Shown here: in pieces, positions 1 to 8,870 of the stretch
Numbering within the stretch: the stretch's first letter is position 1
How the letters are laid out: every line of letters begins with the position of its first letter
Assembly (NCBI GenBank): GCA_965220875.1
Contig: OZ244849.1
Span: forward strand, 1,426,001-1,490,000
Source of the DNA: WTFY01 sp965220875
Lineage (GTDB): Bacteria; Pseudomonadota; Gammaproteobacteria; UBA4575
DNA length: 64,000 nucleotides
Reading direction: 5' to 3'
The notes under the pieces: model-generated
Told to the model about the DNA's origin: nothing
The model's input: the letters and a program-made list of their open reading frames with translations, nothing else
The model's database searches: none
Program-made: the position numbers and the translations under genes

Positions 1-23
1 CATTCAGGATTTTGGTACTGTAG

Positions 24-839
24 ATGTTCAAAGCTGCCGCGATACAAATGGCCTCCGGCCCCAATGTCGAGGCTAACCTGCATGAGACGGGACGTTTGAT
101 CAAGCAAGCTGTAAAGGCCGGTGCCGACCTGGTTGTCTTGCCTGAAAACTTTGCCATCATGGGGCTGCGCGAGCAGGACAAGGTGGCTGTCCGTGAACCG
201 CAAGGCGAAGGGGTCATCCAGAACTTTCTCGCCCAGCAGTCCAGGCTTCACAAAATATGGATTGTGGGGGGGACGGTGCCAGTTGAATGTCCGGACCCGC
301 AGAAAATCTTTGCCGCCTGCCTGGTGTATGATGACCAGGGAGCCTGCGTTGCACGCTACGACAAGATTCATCTGTTTGACGTGAACCTTGTGGATGCGGA
401 TGAAAGCTATATTGAGTCCGAAACGATTGAATTCGGAGAGACGGGGATCCGGGTTGTGGATTCGCCGTTCGGCAAGATTGGACTGGCAGTCTGCTATGAC
501 CTTCGTTTTCCCGAATTCTTCAGAAACATGCTCGATATGGGTGTCCAGATCACGGTTCTGCCGGCAGCCTTCACGGCCGTAACAGGTCAGGCGCACTGGG
601 AGAGCCTGATTCGGGCGCGGGCAATCGAAAATGTCATGTATGTGATAGCATCTGCTCAGGGAGGTTACCACATCAATGGGCGTGCCACGTACGGAGACAG
701 CATGGTTGTAGACCCCTGGGGCAGGGTGCTGGACCGTGTCAGGCACGGTGCGGGCATGGCACTGGGTGAAATTGACCTGGATTACCTGGAGTCCCTTCGA
801 AAAACCTTTCCCTGTATACACCATCGCCGACTGAAATGA
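24..839 (+). CDS. Carbon-nitrogen hydrolase (nitrilase superfamily, Nit-type amidase)
   Basis: 271 aa, a single nitrilase-fold domain. The Glu-Lys-Cys triad is visible: E41 in VVLPEN, K114 in RYDKIHLFD and C157 in GLAVCYDLRFPE. Family members hydrolyse small amides. The Nit1/YbeM branch removes deaminated glutathione in the cytoplasm, and the length and DLRFPE context fit that branch, though the substrate is inferred. The ATG follows a TAG at 21-23 that closes a frame entering from outside the window (last codons read FRILVL), so an upstream gene probably ends here. tldD starts 4 bases after this gene stops, as in other gammaproteobacterial nit-tldD clusters. Confidence 0.9.
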   Translation: MFKAAAIQMASGPNVEANLHETGRLIKQAVKAGADLVVLPENFAIMGLREQDKVAVREPQGEGVIQNFLAQQSRLHKIWIVGGTVPVECPDPQKIFAACLVYDDQGACVARYDKIHLFDVNLVDADESYIESETIEFGETGIRVVDSPFGKIGLAVCYDLRFPEFFRNMLDMGVQITVLPAAFTAVTGQAHWESLIRARAIENVMYVIASAQGGYHINGRATYGDSMVVDPWGRVLDRVRHGAGMALGEIDLDYLESLRKTFPCIHHRRLK

Positions 840-842
840 GGT

Positions 843-2312
843 GTGAGCAAAATGAATTCAGATAGTATGGAAAATCCTCTCGACGTGGCCAGACAGACCA
901 TTCTGGCACCCTCCGGCCTGGATGAGGCACATTTGACCCGGGCCTTTTCGGTACTGCTGGATTCATCGGCAGACGCCGGGGACATCTATTTCCAGCTGAG
1001 AAAGCAGGAAGCTTGGTCGCTTGAGGACGGGATCGTCAAGGATGCAAGTTACAGCCTGAGCCAAGGGGCCGGTATCCGGGCCATAAAAGGCGAAAAAAGC
1101 GGATTTGCCTATTCGGATGAAATCGTACTGCCTGCCTTGCTGGAGTCCTGCAAGACGGCCCGTGCAATTGCCAGGGGTGGAAAGAGCGGGTCCGTACAAC
1201 AAGGGTGGAAAGCCTTCACGGGCAATAATCTTTACCTGCCTTACAGCCCCCTTGATTCCTTGAGTGAGACGGAAAAAGTGGACATGTTGCGAAACCTGGA
1301 CAGTCTTGCACGCAAGCAGGACCCGCGCATAAAGCAGGTGATGGTGTCTTTGGCGGGCACGCATGAGCTGGTACTGGTGGCAAGCAGTGATGGCCAGATC
1401 GCAGCGGATGTGCGTCCTCTGGTGAGACTGAATGTTTCCGTCATCGCGGAGCATTCCGGCCGTATCGAGCAGGGCAGTGCAGGCGGCGGCGGGCGATTCG
1501 GCTACGAGTACTTTGCCCAGGAAGACCGGGCGCAGTCCTACGTGCACGAAGCAGTGCGCATGGCACTGCTGAACCTGGAAGCGGTGGATGCACCTGCAGG
1601 CACGATGAACGTAGTGCTGGGACCCGGATGGCCAGGCGTGCTGCTGCATGAAGCGGTCGGCCACGGGCTGGAGGGGGACTTTACCTACAAGGGGACCTCT
1701 GCGTTCAGCGGCCGGATTGGAGAACGTGTGGCCAACCAGGGTGTGACGGTCGTGGATGACGGCACGCTGTCGAACCGTCGGGGTTCACTGAACATCGACG
1801 ATGAGGGAACCGCCACTCAATGTACCGTACTGATTGAAAATGGAGTGCTCAAGAATTTCATGCAGGACAAGCTGAATGCGAGATTATCCAACACGGATTC
1901 GACCGGGAACGGCAGGCGTGAATCCTATGCCCATCTGCCCATGCCGCGCATGACGAATACCTACATGCTTGCCGGAGAGTACGATCCAGGTGAAATCATC
2001 AGCTCGGTGGATTCCGGATTCTATGCCGTGAATTTTGGAGGCGGACAGGTGGATATCACCTCCGGAAAGTTTGTATTTTCTGCCTCGGAAGCATACCTGA
2101 TAGAGAAAGGAAAGGTGACCAAGCCGGTCAAGGGGGCGACACTGATCGGTGATGGTCCGAATGTACTGACGCGGGTCAGCATGGTCGGGAATGATCTACA
2201 GCTGGATTCAGGGGTAGGCACATGCGGGAAAGAAGGGCAAAGCGTGCCGGTGGGAGTGGGGCAGCCCACGTTACGCATTGACGGCCTCACGGTTGGCGGC
2301 ACGACAAGCTGA
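843..2312 (+). CDS. tldD: Metalloprotease TldD
   Basis: 489 aa, the usual TldD length. The zinc-binding HExxxH motif is at residues 269-274 (LHEAVGHG), and a Cys that supplies a further ligand in this family lies near the C-terminus (GTCGKEGQ). With PmbA/TldE it forms a cytoplasmic heterodimeric protease that trims unfolded peptides, matures microcin B17-type peptides and degrades CcdA. The start is GTG at 843; an in-frame ATG at 852 is an alternative. Its stop overlaps the pmbA start by one base (TGATG), giving translational coupling of the two subunits. Confidence 0.95.
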   Translation: MSKMNSDSMENPLDVARQTILAPSGLDEAHLTRAFSVLLDSSADAGDIYFQLRKQEAWSLEDGIVKDASYSLSQGAGIRAIKGEKSGFAYSDEIVLPALLESCKTARAIARGGKSGSVQQGWKAFTGNNLYLPYSPLDSLSETEKVDMLRNLDSLARKQDPRIKQVMVSLAGTHELVLVASSDGQIAADVRPLVRLNVSVIAEHSGRIEQGSAGGGGRFGYEYFAQEDRAQSYVHEAVRMALLNLEAVDAPAGTMNVVLGPGWPGVLLHEAVGHGLEGDFTYKGTSAFSGRIGERVANQGVTVVDDGTLSNRRGSLNIDDEGTATQCTVLIENGVLKNFMQDKLNARLSNTDSTGNGRRESYAHLPMPRMTNTYMLAGEYDPGEIISSVDSGFYAVNFGGGQVDITSGKFVFSASEAYLIEKGKVTKPVKGATLIGDGPNVLTRVSMVGNDLQLDSGVGTCGKEGQSVPVGVGQPTLRIDGLTVGGTTS

Positions 2313-3649
2313 TGGAGCTGTCGCATGCATCCAGTGCCGTGGACCGGCTCGAGGGACTGGTTCAGTTTTGTATCGATGAGGCCAAGAAACTGGGTGCCAC
2401 GTCTGCCGAGGCATCCGTCGACGTAGAGCATGGCCTGTCGGTCACGGCCCGCCTGGGCGAGGTGGAGACGCTGGAACACCATAATGGGCGCAGGCTCGGC
2501 GTGACGGTTTATGCAGGCGACAGGAAGGGCTCATCGAGTACGACTGATTTTGAGCCGGCTGCAATCCGGGATGCTGTGACTGCCGCCCACAACATTGCAG
2601 GGTTTACAGAACAGGATGCGTGTGCCGGCCTGGCTGACGCGGACCGGATGGCCACGGAAATACCGGATCTGGGACTTGACTGCATGTGGGACCTTACACC
2701 TGAAGAGGCTGTGGAGGTGGCCGTTGAGTGCGAGAACCGGGCACGCGAATTCAAGGAGATTTCAAACTCGGAAGGGGCCAGTGTCAGCACCGGTCGCGGA
2801 ACACACGTGTATGGAAATACCCATGGTTTCGTCGGCGGCTATACCTCGACCCGGCACAGCCTTTCGTGTTCTGTCATCGCCGGGCAGGGAGATTCCATGC
2901 AGAGAGACTACTGGTTTACCACGTCCCGCAACCCGGCTGGGCTGCAGTCGGCTGAAGAGGTCGGGAGGCAAGCGGCCCAGCGTGCCATCAAGAGGCTTGG
3001 CGCCAGAAAGATGGTTACCCGGACTTCACCCGTGATATTTGAAGCCGGCATGGCGCGGTCGCTGCTGTACCATTTTGTATCGGCAATATCCGGAAGCGCT
3101 TTATACCGGCAGGCGTCGTTCCTGCTGGACAGGCTGAATAAAGAGGTTTTTTCCGATCGGGTAACCATTACCGAGGACCCGCATATTCCGGCAGGACTGG
3201 GTAGCAGTTCATTCGATATGGAAGGGGTCGCGACGCAACCGCGTACTCTCGTGTCGGACGGGGTGCTGAACGGGTATGTGTTGAACAGTTATTCAGCGCG
3301 CAAACTGGGGATGAAATCGACAGGCAATGCAGGGGGGATCCACAACCTGATGCTGCACCCCGGCCGGCAGACCCTGGATGAAATGATCAGCAGCATGCAA
3401 CGCGGATTACTGGTGACCGAACTCATAGGCCATGGTGTGAACACGGTGACGGGTGACTACTCGCGGGGAGCTGTGGGCTACTGGATTGAAGATGGCGAAC
3501 TCCAGTATCCGGTTCAGGAAATCACGATTGCCGGAAATCTGAAAAGCATGTTCCGGAAAATCACGGCCATCGGAAACGATGTCGATTGTCGTGGAACTGT
3601 CGTTACCCCCTCGTTGCAGGTGGACGACATGACGATTGCTGGCGTGTAG
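2312..3649 (+). CDS. pmbA: Metalloprotease subunit PmbA (TldE)
   Basis: 445 aa. It is full-length PmbA/TldE, the non-catalytic partner of TldD: the family fold is present (GRRLGVTVY near the N-terminus, GYWIEDGEL and FRKITAIGND near the C-terminus) but there is no HExxxH. It partners TldD in peptide proteolysis in the cytosol. The ATG overlaps the tldD stop. In many genomes yjgA lies nearby, but here the next gene converges from the opposite strand 13 bases away. Confidence 0.95.
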   Translation: MELSHASSAVDRLEGLVQFCIDEAKKLGATSAEASVDVEHGLSVTARLGEVETLEHHNGRRLGVTVYAGDRKGSSSTTDFEPAAIRDAVTAAHNIAGFTEQDACAGLADADRMATEIPDLGLDCMWDLTPEEAVEVAVECENRAREFKEISNSEGASVSTGRGTHVYGNTHGFVGGYTSTRHSLSCSVIAGQGDSMQRDYWFTTSRNPAGLQSAEEVGRQAAQRAIKRLGARKMVTRTSPVIFEAGMARSLLYHFVSAISGSALYRQASFLLDRLNKEVFSDRVTITEDPHIPAGLGSSSFDMEGVATQPRTLVSDGVLNGYVLNSYSARKLGMKSTGNAGGIHNLMLHPGRQTLDEMISSMQRGLLVTELIGHGVNTVTGDYSRGAVGYWIEDGELQYPVQEITIAGNLKSMFRKITAIGNDVDCRGTVVTPSLQVDDMTIAGV

Positions 3650-3662
3650 CCGGGCAGCACCC

Positions 3663-4412
3663 CTACAGCCAGCGCAGTTCCGTGATATGTGCGGAAAACT
3701 CGGTCTTGCCATCCCTTGATTTTTCTGATCTGACCGGTATGTAATGCAGGGATTCGGCATACCATTCCGTGTAAGTGGTATTTTTGCTGTCTGATTTCTT
3801 TCGCACAACCTTGTTTACAGCAAGGCTGCCTAGCTTTGTCTTGATGCGAAGGTCTGGCTCCAGCCCGTATTCCAGGTTTGCCAGCCGGCCTCTTGAGATG
3901 ATGGCGCAGGTGCGGTCACTGTTGCCGGCGGCCGGCTTTCTCATCATGAAGAGTTGCATTGAAAAAGTGTCAGACGTATGCGGCGGTATCTTCAGGATGC
4001 CGGTTTTGTCCTTGTACTGGACCTGTGCAGTATGCTTGTTCCAGTCGAATGCATAGTGTTCATTCAGTTTCGTGTCTTCCCCAGTCACTTCATGCCTGAA
4101 CTCGACCGGAAGATAGCGATCCCCGGTCTTCTCGAAAACTGTGCGGTACAAGGCCTCTTGATTACCGACAATGAGCGCTGCGATCCCGACGGGAGAAATC
4201 CTGGATTCGTATACAAGCCTGTTATCTTCTTTCCTGAAGCTCAGTCGCATCTCGGCACCGAAATTGGCTTTGCGGACTTCGTATACGGCCTCGAATTCAG
4301 GAGGAAGGTCCTGCACCCTGAGCGGTGCCTCAAAGCAAGCCCACCCCGGTGCGGCAAGCAGGAAATAGAGGAGGGGTATTACCGCAGTTCTTTTCACTCC
4401 AGCTCCCTGCAA
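3663..4412 (-). CDS. DUF3108 domain protein, exported
   Basis: 249 aa. A signal peptide is clear: positively charged start (GVKRTAV), hydrophobic core PLLYFLLAAPG and a likely cleavage after WA-C. The rest is a DUF3108 fold of beta strands, with the family-like phrase YEVRKANFGAEMRLSF and a tail ending in FSAHITELRWL. DUF3108 proteins are periplasmic or outer-membrane-associated beta-sandwich proteins of unknown role. The gene is commonly found beside purN in Gammaproteobacteria, as here, where it overlaps purN by 19 bases and is last in a purM-purN-DUF3108 operon. Confidence 0.85.
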   Translation of the reverse strand: MQGAGVKRTAVIPLLYFLLAAPGWACFEAPLRVQDLPPEFEAVYEVRKANFGAEMRLSFRKEDNRLVYESRISPVGIAALIVGNQEALYRTVFEKTGDRYLPVEFRHEVTGEDTKLNEHYAFDWNKHTAQVQYKDKTGILKIPPHTSDTFSMQLFMMRKPAAGNSDRTCAIISRGRLANLEYGLEPDLRIKTKLGSLAVNKVVRKKSDSKNTTYTEWYAESLHYIPVRSEKSRDGKTEFSAHITELRWL

Positions 4413-5065
4413 TGGGATTCAGACAGCTGTACCGGTGTCTTGAGTGCAGCGCCGTCAAAATAAACGGTGCCATCATTACAGTACAGCTTGCCTTGGCAGA
4501 GCCATTTCATGGCCAGAGGCAATACCAGATGCTCTTTTTCCAGCACCCGGCCTGTCAGGCTTTCTATTTCATCCGTAACCAGCACCGGAACTTCAGCCTG
4601 GATCACGACAGGTCCTTCATCAAGGCCTTCCGTGACAAAGTGCACGCTGCACCCGTGCTTCGATTCCCTTGCATCCAGAACTCGCCGGTGGGTGTTCAAG
4701 CCCGGGTACTTCGGAAGCAGCGAAGGGTGTATGTTCAGTATCCTGTGTCTGAAATGGTCTACAAACACTTCGCTCAGTATACGCATGAAGCCGGCCAGCA
4801 CGATCACCTTGACCTGGTATCGCTCCAGAACACGAATGAGTTCCTCTTCAAACGCCTTGCGGGTTTGATACCTGTCGTGTCTGACGACGTGTGTGGGGAT
4901 TCCGGCTTTTTGGGCTCGAATCAGTCCGTAGGCCCCGGTCTGGTTGCTGATGGCGCATGCGATCCGGGCATGGATGTGTCCCCGCTGAACGTGATGGATG
5001 ATGGATTGCATATTGGTGCCATTTCCAGAGAACAGAATGGCAATTGATACAGGGTCCATCAGCAC
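4394..5065 (-). CDS. purN: Phosphoribosylglycinamide formyltransferase PurN
   Basis: 223 aa. It transfers formyl from 10-formyl-THF to GAR in the third step of purine synthesis. Signature elements are ILFSGNGTNMQSII (phosphate-binding loop), VIVLAGFMRILS, and NIHPSLLPKYPGLNTHRR with the catalytic Asn-His pair, followed by the HFVTEGLDEGPVVIQ block carrying the conserved Asp. The start at 5065 gives a short leader (MLMDP) before the first strand. It lies 4 bases after purM in the same direction, the standard pairing. Confidence 0.95.
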   Translation of the reverse strand: MLMDPVSIAILFSGNGTNMQSIIHHVQRGHIHARIACAISNQTGAYGLIRAQKAGIPTHVVRHDRYQTRKAFEEELIRVLERYQVKVIVLAGFMRILSEVFVDHFRHRILNIHPSLLPKYPGLNTHRRVLDARESKHGCSVHFVTEGLDEGPVVIQAEVPVLVTDEIESLTGRVLEKEHLVLPLAMKWLCQGKLYCNDGTVYFDGAALKTPVQLSESHCRELE

Positions 5066-5069
5066 GGCC

Positions 5070-6095
5070 TCACAGTAGTTCTATCTTGTTGCCCGAATTT
5101 GAGCGGGCAATCATACCGACCACTTCGGCAGTTTGGCCAGCTCGCCGGCAAATCCTGATGGCTTCGTCCACGTGTTCCTCGGGCAGGACAGCCAGCATGC
5201 CTATGCCGCAGTTGAAAACCCTGTACATCTCTTCGTCCTTGATCTGTCCGGCGGATTGCAGCCAATCAAATATTTCAGCGCGCTTCCATGTCCGGGTGTC
5301 TATCTTGGCAACCAGGTTGTCCGGGATGATCCGGGGTACGTTCTCCACCAGGCCGCCACCTGTAATGTGGCACAAGCCATGTATATCCAGGGCCTGGACG
5401 AGCTGCCTGACCACTTTCGCATAAATCACGGTAGGCGTAAGCAGGAGATTGCCCAGGGTTTCCGTCCCGAGTTTTTCATCGAGCGAACTTCCTGCGGTGT
5501 CAATGATCTTGCTGATCAGGGAATAGCCATTTGAGTGTGCGCCACTGGAAGCCAGGCCGACCAGCACATCTCTTTCGCTTATGCTATTCCCGTCAATCAC
5601 CTCGTCACGTTCGACCACCCCGACACAGAATCCGGCCAGGTCGTATTCGCCCGGTGCATACATGCCTGGCATCTCGGCGGTCTCTCCTCCGACAAGCGCC
5701 GCTCCCGCATCCATGCAGCCTCTGGCAATGCCCGACACCACGACCTCTGCCTGTTCAACAGAAAGTTTTCCGGTAGCAAAGTAGTCAAGAAAAAAGAGGG
5801 GTTCTGCACCTTGCACGAGGATGTCATTCACGCACATGGCAACCAGGTCTATGCCGATGGTTGAATGGTCATCGAGCTGTTGCGCGAGGCGCAGCTTGGT
5901 TCCGACACCATCCGTACCGGATACCAGGACTGGATTTTCATAGGAATCTGACTGCAGGGCAAAGAGGGCACCAAAGCTGCCCGGGCGATCGATTACCTCG
6001 GAGCGAAAGGTTTTGCGCACCAAGGGTTCGATCCGTTTTACGAGCCTGTTGCCGGCATCGATGTCTACACCGGCCTTTTTGTATGTGAGCCCCAT
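5070..6095 (-). CDS. purM: Phosphoribosylformylglycinamidine cyclo-ligase PurM
   Basis: 341 aa, standard length. It catalyses ATP-dependent closure of FGAM to AIR (fifth step of purine synthesis). Family markers: MGLTYKKAGVDIDAGN at the start, SGTDGVGTKL, VDLVAMCVNDILVQGAEPLFFLDY (given here in part: NDILVQGAEPLFF), GGETAEMPGMY, SGAHSNGYSL and HITGGGLVENVPR. It is first in the minus-strand operon and diverges from the CDP-alcohol phosphatidyltransferase gene; the 188-base gap between their starts must hold both promoters. Confidence 0.96.
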   Translation of the reverse strand: MGLTYKKAGVDIDAGNRLVKRIEPLVRKTFRSEVIDRPGSFGALFALQSDSYENPVLVSGTDGVGTKLRLAQQLDDHSTIGIDLVAMCVNDILVQGAEPLFFLDYFATGKLSVEQAEVVVSGIARGCMDAGAALVGGETAEMPGMYAPGEYDLAGFCVGVVERDEVIDGNSISERDVLVGLASSGAHSNGYSLISKIIDTAGSSLDEKLGTETLGNLLLTPTVIYAKVVRQLVQALDIHGLCHITGGGLVENVPRIIPDNLVAKIDTRTWKRAEIFDWLQSAGQIKDEEMYRVFNCGIGMLAVLPEEHVDEAIRICRRAGQTAEVVGMIARSNSGNKIELL

Positions 6096-6235
6096 TCCTG
6101 TTTGTGGATATAAAGTAAGTTACGAAAAGTATCTGAAATTTTGTTCCTGAAACCTGTTATCCGGGATGCTGACAGAATTGCAGATTGATTAGGGTTCTGC
6201 TTGCTTATACTATCTGGGTTCAGAACAGCAAGTAT

Positions 6236-6263
6236 TTTACAATTCGGCTTTGGATTATATACT
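6236..6263 (+). promoter_or_regulatory. Sigma70-type promoter candidate
   Basis: TTTACA at 6236-6241 and TATACT at 6258-6263 with a 16-base spacer. The predicted transcript start lies near 6270, upstream of the ATG at 6284, which supports that start over upstream codons in the same frame. Confidence 0.5.
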
Positions 6264-6283
6264 CTAGGGACGGAAGCCTTATC

Positions 6284-6847
6284 ATGTCTAACTGGAGATA
6301 CATTCCGAATCTTATCACGGCTCTCCGTCTTGCCACAGTCCCGCTACTGGTTTTGTGGCTTTTCGATGGACAGTTTTACAATGCCTTGCTGCTCCTTGTC
6401 CTGATGGGTTTATCGGATGCGCTGGACGGGTATCTGGCAAAGTGCTTCGAGTGGAAGACTGTATCGGGTGCCTACCTGGATCCGGCTGCCGACAAGGCAA
6501 TGCTGATCAGCGCCTACGTCACCCTGGGTGCCCTGAACCTCTTGCCGCACTGGCTTGTGTTCATCGTCATTCTGCGGGATGTCGCCATATTGGCCGGTGC
6601 ACTTGCCTATAATTTCGCGACACGCCGCCTCGAGATACAGCCGACACTGATCAGCAAGTCCAATACGTTTGTCCAGATCGTACTGGTTCTTACTGTGGTG
6701 TACGATCAACTGAACACATTACCCGTCATTATCATTCAGGTATTGATTGCGCTGACGGTGTTAACGACGGCTGCCAGCAGTTTGGAGTACCTCATGGAAG
6801 AAAGGTCCAGAAGGGTGGCCAGCCGGCAGCCTGGCAAGCAGGTCTGA
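6284..6847 (+). CDS. CDP-alcohol phosphatidyltransferase family membrane enzyme
   Basis: 187 aa. The CDP-alcohol motif D-x2-D-G-x2-A-(K)-x8-G-x3-D-x3-D is readable: SDALDGYLAK then GAYLDPAADK (Lys where Arg is usual). Five or six hydrophobic segments follow. Members join CDP-diacylglycerol to an alcohol (glycerol-3-phosphate or phosphatidylglycerol) in the inner membrane; which one is not decidable here. I chose ATG 6284 because MSNWRYIPNLITALRL is the typical family start and a promoter lies just upstream; the frame is open back to 6185. hda follows 24 bases later, a common pairing. Confidence 0.88.
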   Translation: MSNWRYIPNLITALRLATVPLLVLWLFDGQFYNALLLLVLMGLSDALDGYLAKCFEWKTVSGAYLDPAADKAMLISAYVTLGALNLLPHWLVFIVILRDVAILAGALAYNFATRRLEIQPTLISKSNTFVQIVLVLTVVYDQLNTLPVIIIQVLIALTVLTTAASSLEYLMEERSRRVASRQPGKQV

Positions 6848-6871
6848 AAGGTCCTTCAGTCCCAGTTCACA

Positions 6872-7606
6872 TTGCATGCAGTGAATGACTCTTCATTGTT
6901 TCTGCAACAGCGTCCACTCGACATCGTGTTGCGCCAGCATGCGACGTTTGACACCTTCGTATGCCGGAAGGAAAACGGGTTGTTGCAGCAGCTCGACGGC
7001 CTTGCGCAGGCTGCAGAAGAACCCAGGCAGTATTTTCTTTGGGGGCACAGCGGGAGTGGCAAGTCGCATCTGCTTCAGGCAACCTGTAACCGGCTGGCGG
7101 CGAGCGACCTGAAAGCAGTCTACCTGCCGATGAAAGTGTTGTCCGGCTCGGATTCCGACTCGGGAGTGCTGAGCGACTTGCAGCAGCTTGATGTGATCTG
7201 CATGGATGATATCGACTGCGTGCTGAGTGACCGGGACTGGGAGCATGCCCTGTTTCGGCTTATCAATGAATCATGGCTGGGTGGCAAGAGCCTGGTCATT
7301 TCGGCGACCAGCAAGCCGACGGACCTGGAGGTTTCATTGCCGGATCTCGCTTCCAGGCTGAGGTGGGGAATGGTGTACAGGCTGCATCCGCTGTCAGACG
7401 AGGACAAGGGGACGGCCTTGCAGTTGCACGCAAAGGCTCGTGGCTTGAGCGTGCCCAGGGAGGTGTGCGCTTACCTGCTCAGGCGTTACCCGAGAGGCCT
7501 GGTGTATCTCGTGGAACTGCTTGACCGGCTTGATCAGCATTCCCTGGCCATGCAGCGGAAAATCACGATCCCCTTTGTAAAATCGGTGCTGGAGCAGGAG
7601 CATTGA
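6872..7606 (+). CDS. hda: DnaA regulatory inactivator Hda
   Basis: 244 aa, one AAA+ domain of the DnaA type without a DNA-binding domain IV. Walker A is GHSGSGKSHL, Walker B is VICMDDIDCV, and a sensor/arginine region ASRLRWGMVYRL follows. Hda with the sliding clamp stimulates hydrolysis of DnaA-ATP after initiation. The clamp-binding motif expected at the N-terminus is only loosely present (LQQRPLDI). The start is TTG 6872 or GTG 6881; no in-frame ATG exists there. The neighbour arsC (YfgD type) repeats the E. coli order. Confidence 0.9.
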   Translation: MHAVNDSSLFLQQRPLDIVLRQHATFDTFVCRKENGLLQQLDGLAQAAEEPRQYFLWGHSGSGKSHLLQATCNRLAASDLKAVYLPMKVLSGSDSDSGVLSDLQQLDVICMDDIDCVLSDRDWEHALFRLINESWLGGKSLVISATSKPTDLEVSLPDLASRLRWGMVYRLHPLSDEDKGTALQLHAKARGLSVPREVCAYLLRRYPRGLVYLVELLDRLDQHSLAMQRKITIPFVKSVLEQEH

Positions 7607-7638
7607 CCGGGTCTGGTCAGGGCCGGGCCTGTCGTGCG

Positions 7639-8010
7639 CTACAGGATTTCCAGAACCATTTCAGGTGGACGGCCGATTGCTGCCCTGTCGTTGTGAATGA
7701 CAATGGGCCGCTCGATCAATATGGGGAATTTCATCATCGCATCCAGTATCTCGTTTTCATCCGAGGATTCGTTCAGTCCGGATTCCCGGTAGGCGGGCTC
7801 TTTTTTACGCAATAGCTGTCCGGCAGTCATGCCGAGCAGTTTCAGTATGCGCTGGAGTTCCGTGCGAGTAGGAGGCTCCCTCAGGTATTCGACGGTTTCG
7901 GGATGTTTGCCCTGATCCTGGATCAGTTTGAGTGTCATGCGGCATTTTGAGCATTTCGGATTGAAGTAAATAACCGGATTTGAATGTTCCACTTGTATTT
8001 CTCCATGCAA
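7639..8010 (-). CDS. arsC: ArsC-family reductase, YfgD type
   Basis: 123 aa, a glutaredoxin-like thioredoxin fold. The active-site loop is FNPKCSKCRMTL, followed by the ArsC-type TRTELQRILKLLG and the RPIVIHNDRAAIGRPPE block. Family members reduce arsenate or other substrates using glutathione/glutaredoxin. YfgD-like proteins beside hda are not proven arsenate reductases, so the substrate is inferred. It converges on hda, ending 32 bases away. Confidence 0.88.
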   Translation of the reverse strand: MHGEIQVEHSNPVIYFNPKCSKCRMTLKLIQDQGKHPETVEYLREPPTRTELQRILKLLGMTAGQLLRKKEPAYRESGLNESSDENEILDAMMKFPILIERPIVIHNDRAAIGRPPEMVLEIL

Positions 8011-8101
8011 TTTCTGGTTGATTTCCGTATGATTACACGTCCGGCGGTGAGTTTTGAACCGCTCTGTTTGGCGGAAGTTCCAATCGGATTATTGCTACTG
8101 G

Positions 8102-8386
8102 ATGAACCATAATCCTGACCATTCATGTATGGTGTTTACAGTGTCCGGAACGGTGCAGGGGGTATTTTTCAGGGTATCCGCGAGAAATTTTGCTAGGCAG
8201 CACGGTATCACAGGCTATGCAAAAAACCTGTCCAATGGAAATGTGGAGGTGGTAGCCTGCGGCAAGTCTGAGGCTCTGGACCGGTTCGGGCACTGGTTGC
8301 ATGCAGGCCCTGAAAATGCCACGGTAGAAGAAGTTGCCAGCAAGCCGCTTCCGGTAAGGAATTATTTCGACTTTCAGGTATTTTGA
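8102..8386 (+). CDS. acyP: Acylphosphatase
   Basis: 94 aa from ATG 8102; the frame is open upstream to 8054, but acylphosphatases are about 90 aa. Catalytic Arg is in VQGVFFRVSA and catalytic Asn in GYAKNLSNGNVEV. It hydrolyses acyl-phosphates such as carbamoyl phosphate in the cytosol. The next gene starts directly after the stop. Confidence 0.92.
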   Translation: MNHNPDHSCMVFTVSGTVQGVFFRVSARNFARQHGITGYAKNLSNGNVEVVACGKSEALDRFGHWLHAGPENATVEEVASKPLPVRNYFDFQVF

Positions 8387-8388
8387 CG

Positions 8389-8709
8389 ATGCCCATTTAC
8401 GAGTATGAATGCGAGGCCTGTGGGCATCGCTATGATATTCTTCAGAAAGCAGGGGATCCGCTGCTGACGGTCTGTCCTGAATGCTCGCGGTCTACCCTGA
8501 GAAAGCTGGTTTCGGCTGCCCGGTTCAGGCTCAGCGGCTCAGGCTGGTATGAGACAGATTTCAAGGCTGAAAACAAGCGAAATCTGGCTTCAGGTGATTC
8601 ACAGAAACCGGGTGAAGGCAAACAGGCCAAGCCGAGTGAAAAAAGTAATGGCGCAAAGCAGCCATCGAAATCCGGCAGCAAGTCATCCGATTCCAGGCAG
8701 AGCACCTAA
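8389..8709 (+). CDS. FmdB-family zinc-ribbon protein
   Basis: 106 aa from ATG 8389. The N-terminus MPIYEYECEACGHRYDILQK with CPEC further on is the FmdB zinc ribbon (two Cys pairs). After residue 45 the protein becomes low-complexity and rich in Lys, Ser and Gly. Function is unknown; it was first noted as a regulatory protein for formamidase. In many Gammaproteobacteria it is immediately upstream of aspS, as here. Confidence 0.88.
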   Translation: MPIYEYECEACGHRYDILQKAGDPLLTVCPECSRSTLRKLVSAARFRLSGSGWYETDFKAENKRNLASGDSQKPGEGKQAKPSEKSNGAKQPSKSGSKSSDSRQST

Positions 8710-8870
8710 GTATCCCAAAGCGTTGACGGGTTGTGACTCCATGGCACCTCCTGCTCCTGCCTGTATGGGGATTCTGAACGGGCCGGATTGAAACGGAGAG
8801 GAAGCCACAGCATGTCGCCAGTAACCGGAATACGAAGGATGCATTGTTGGATGTAGTCTGCGGGATGGAT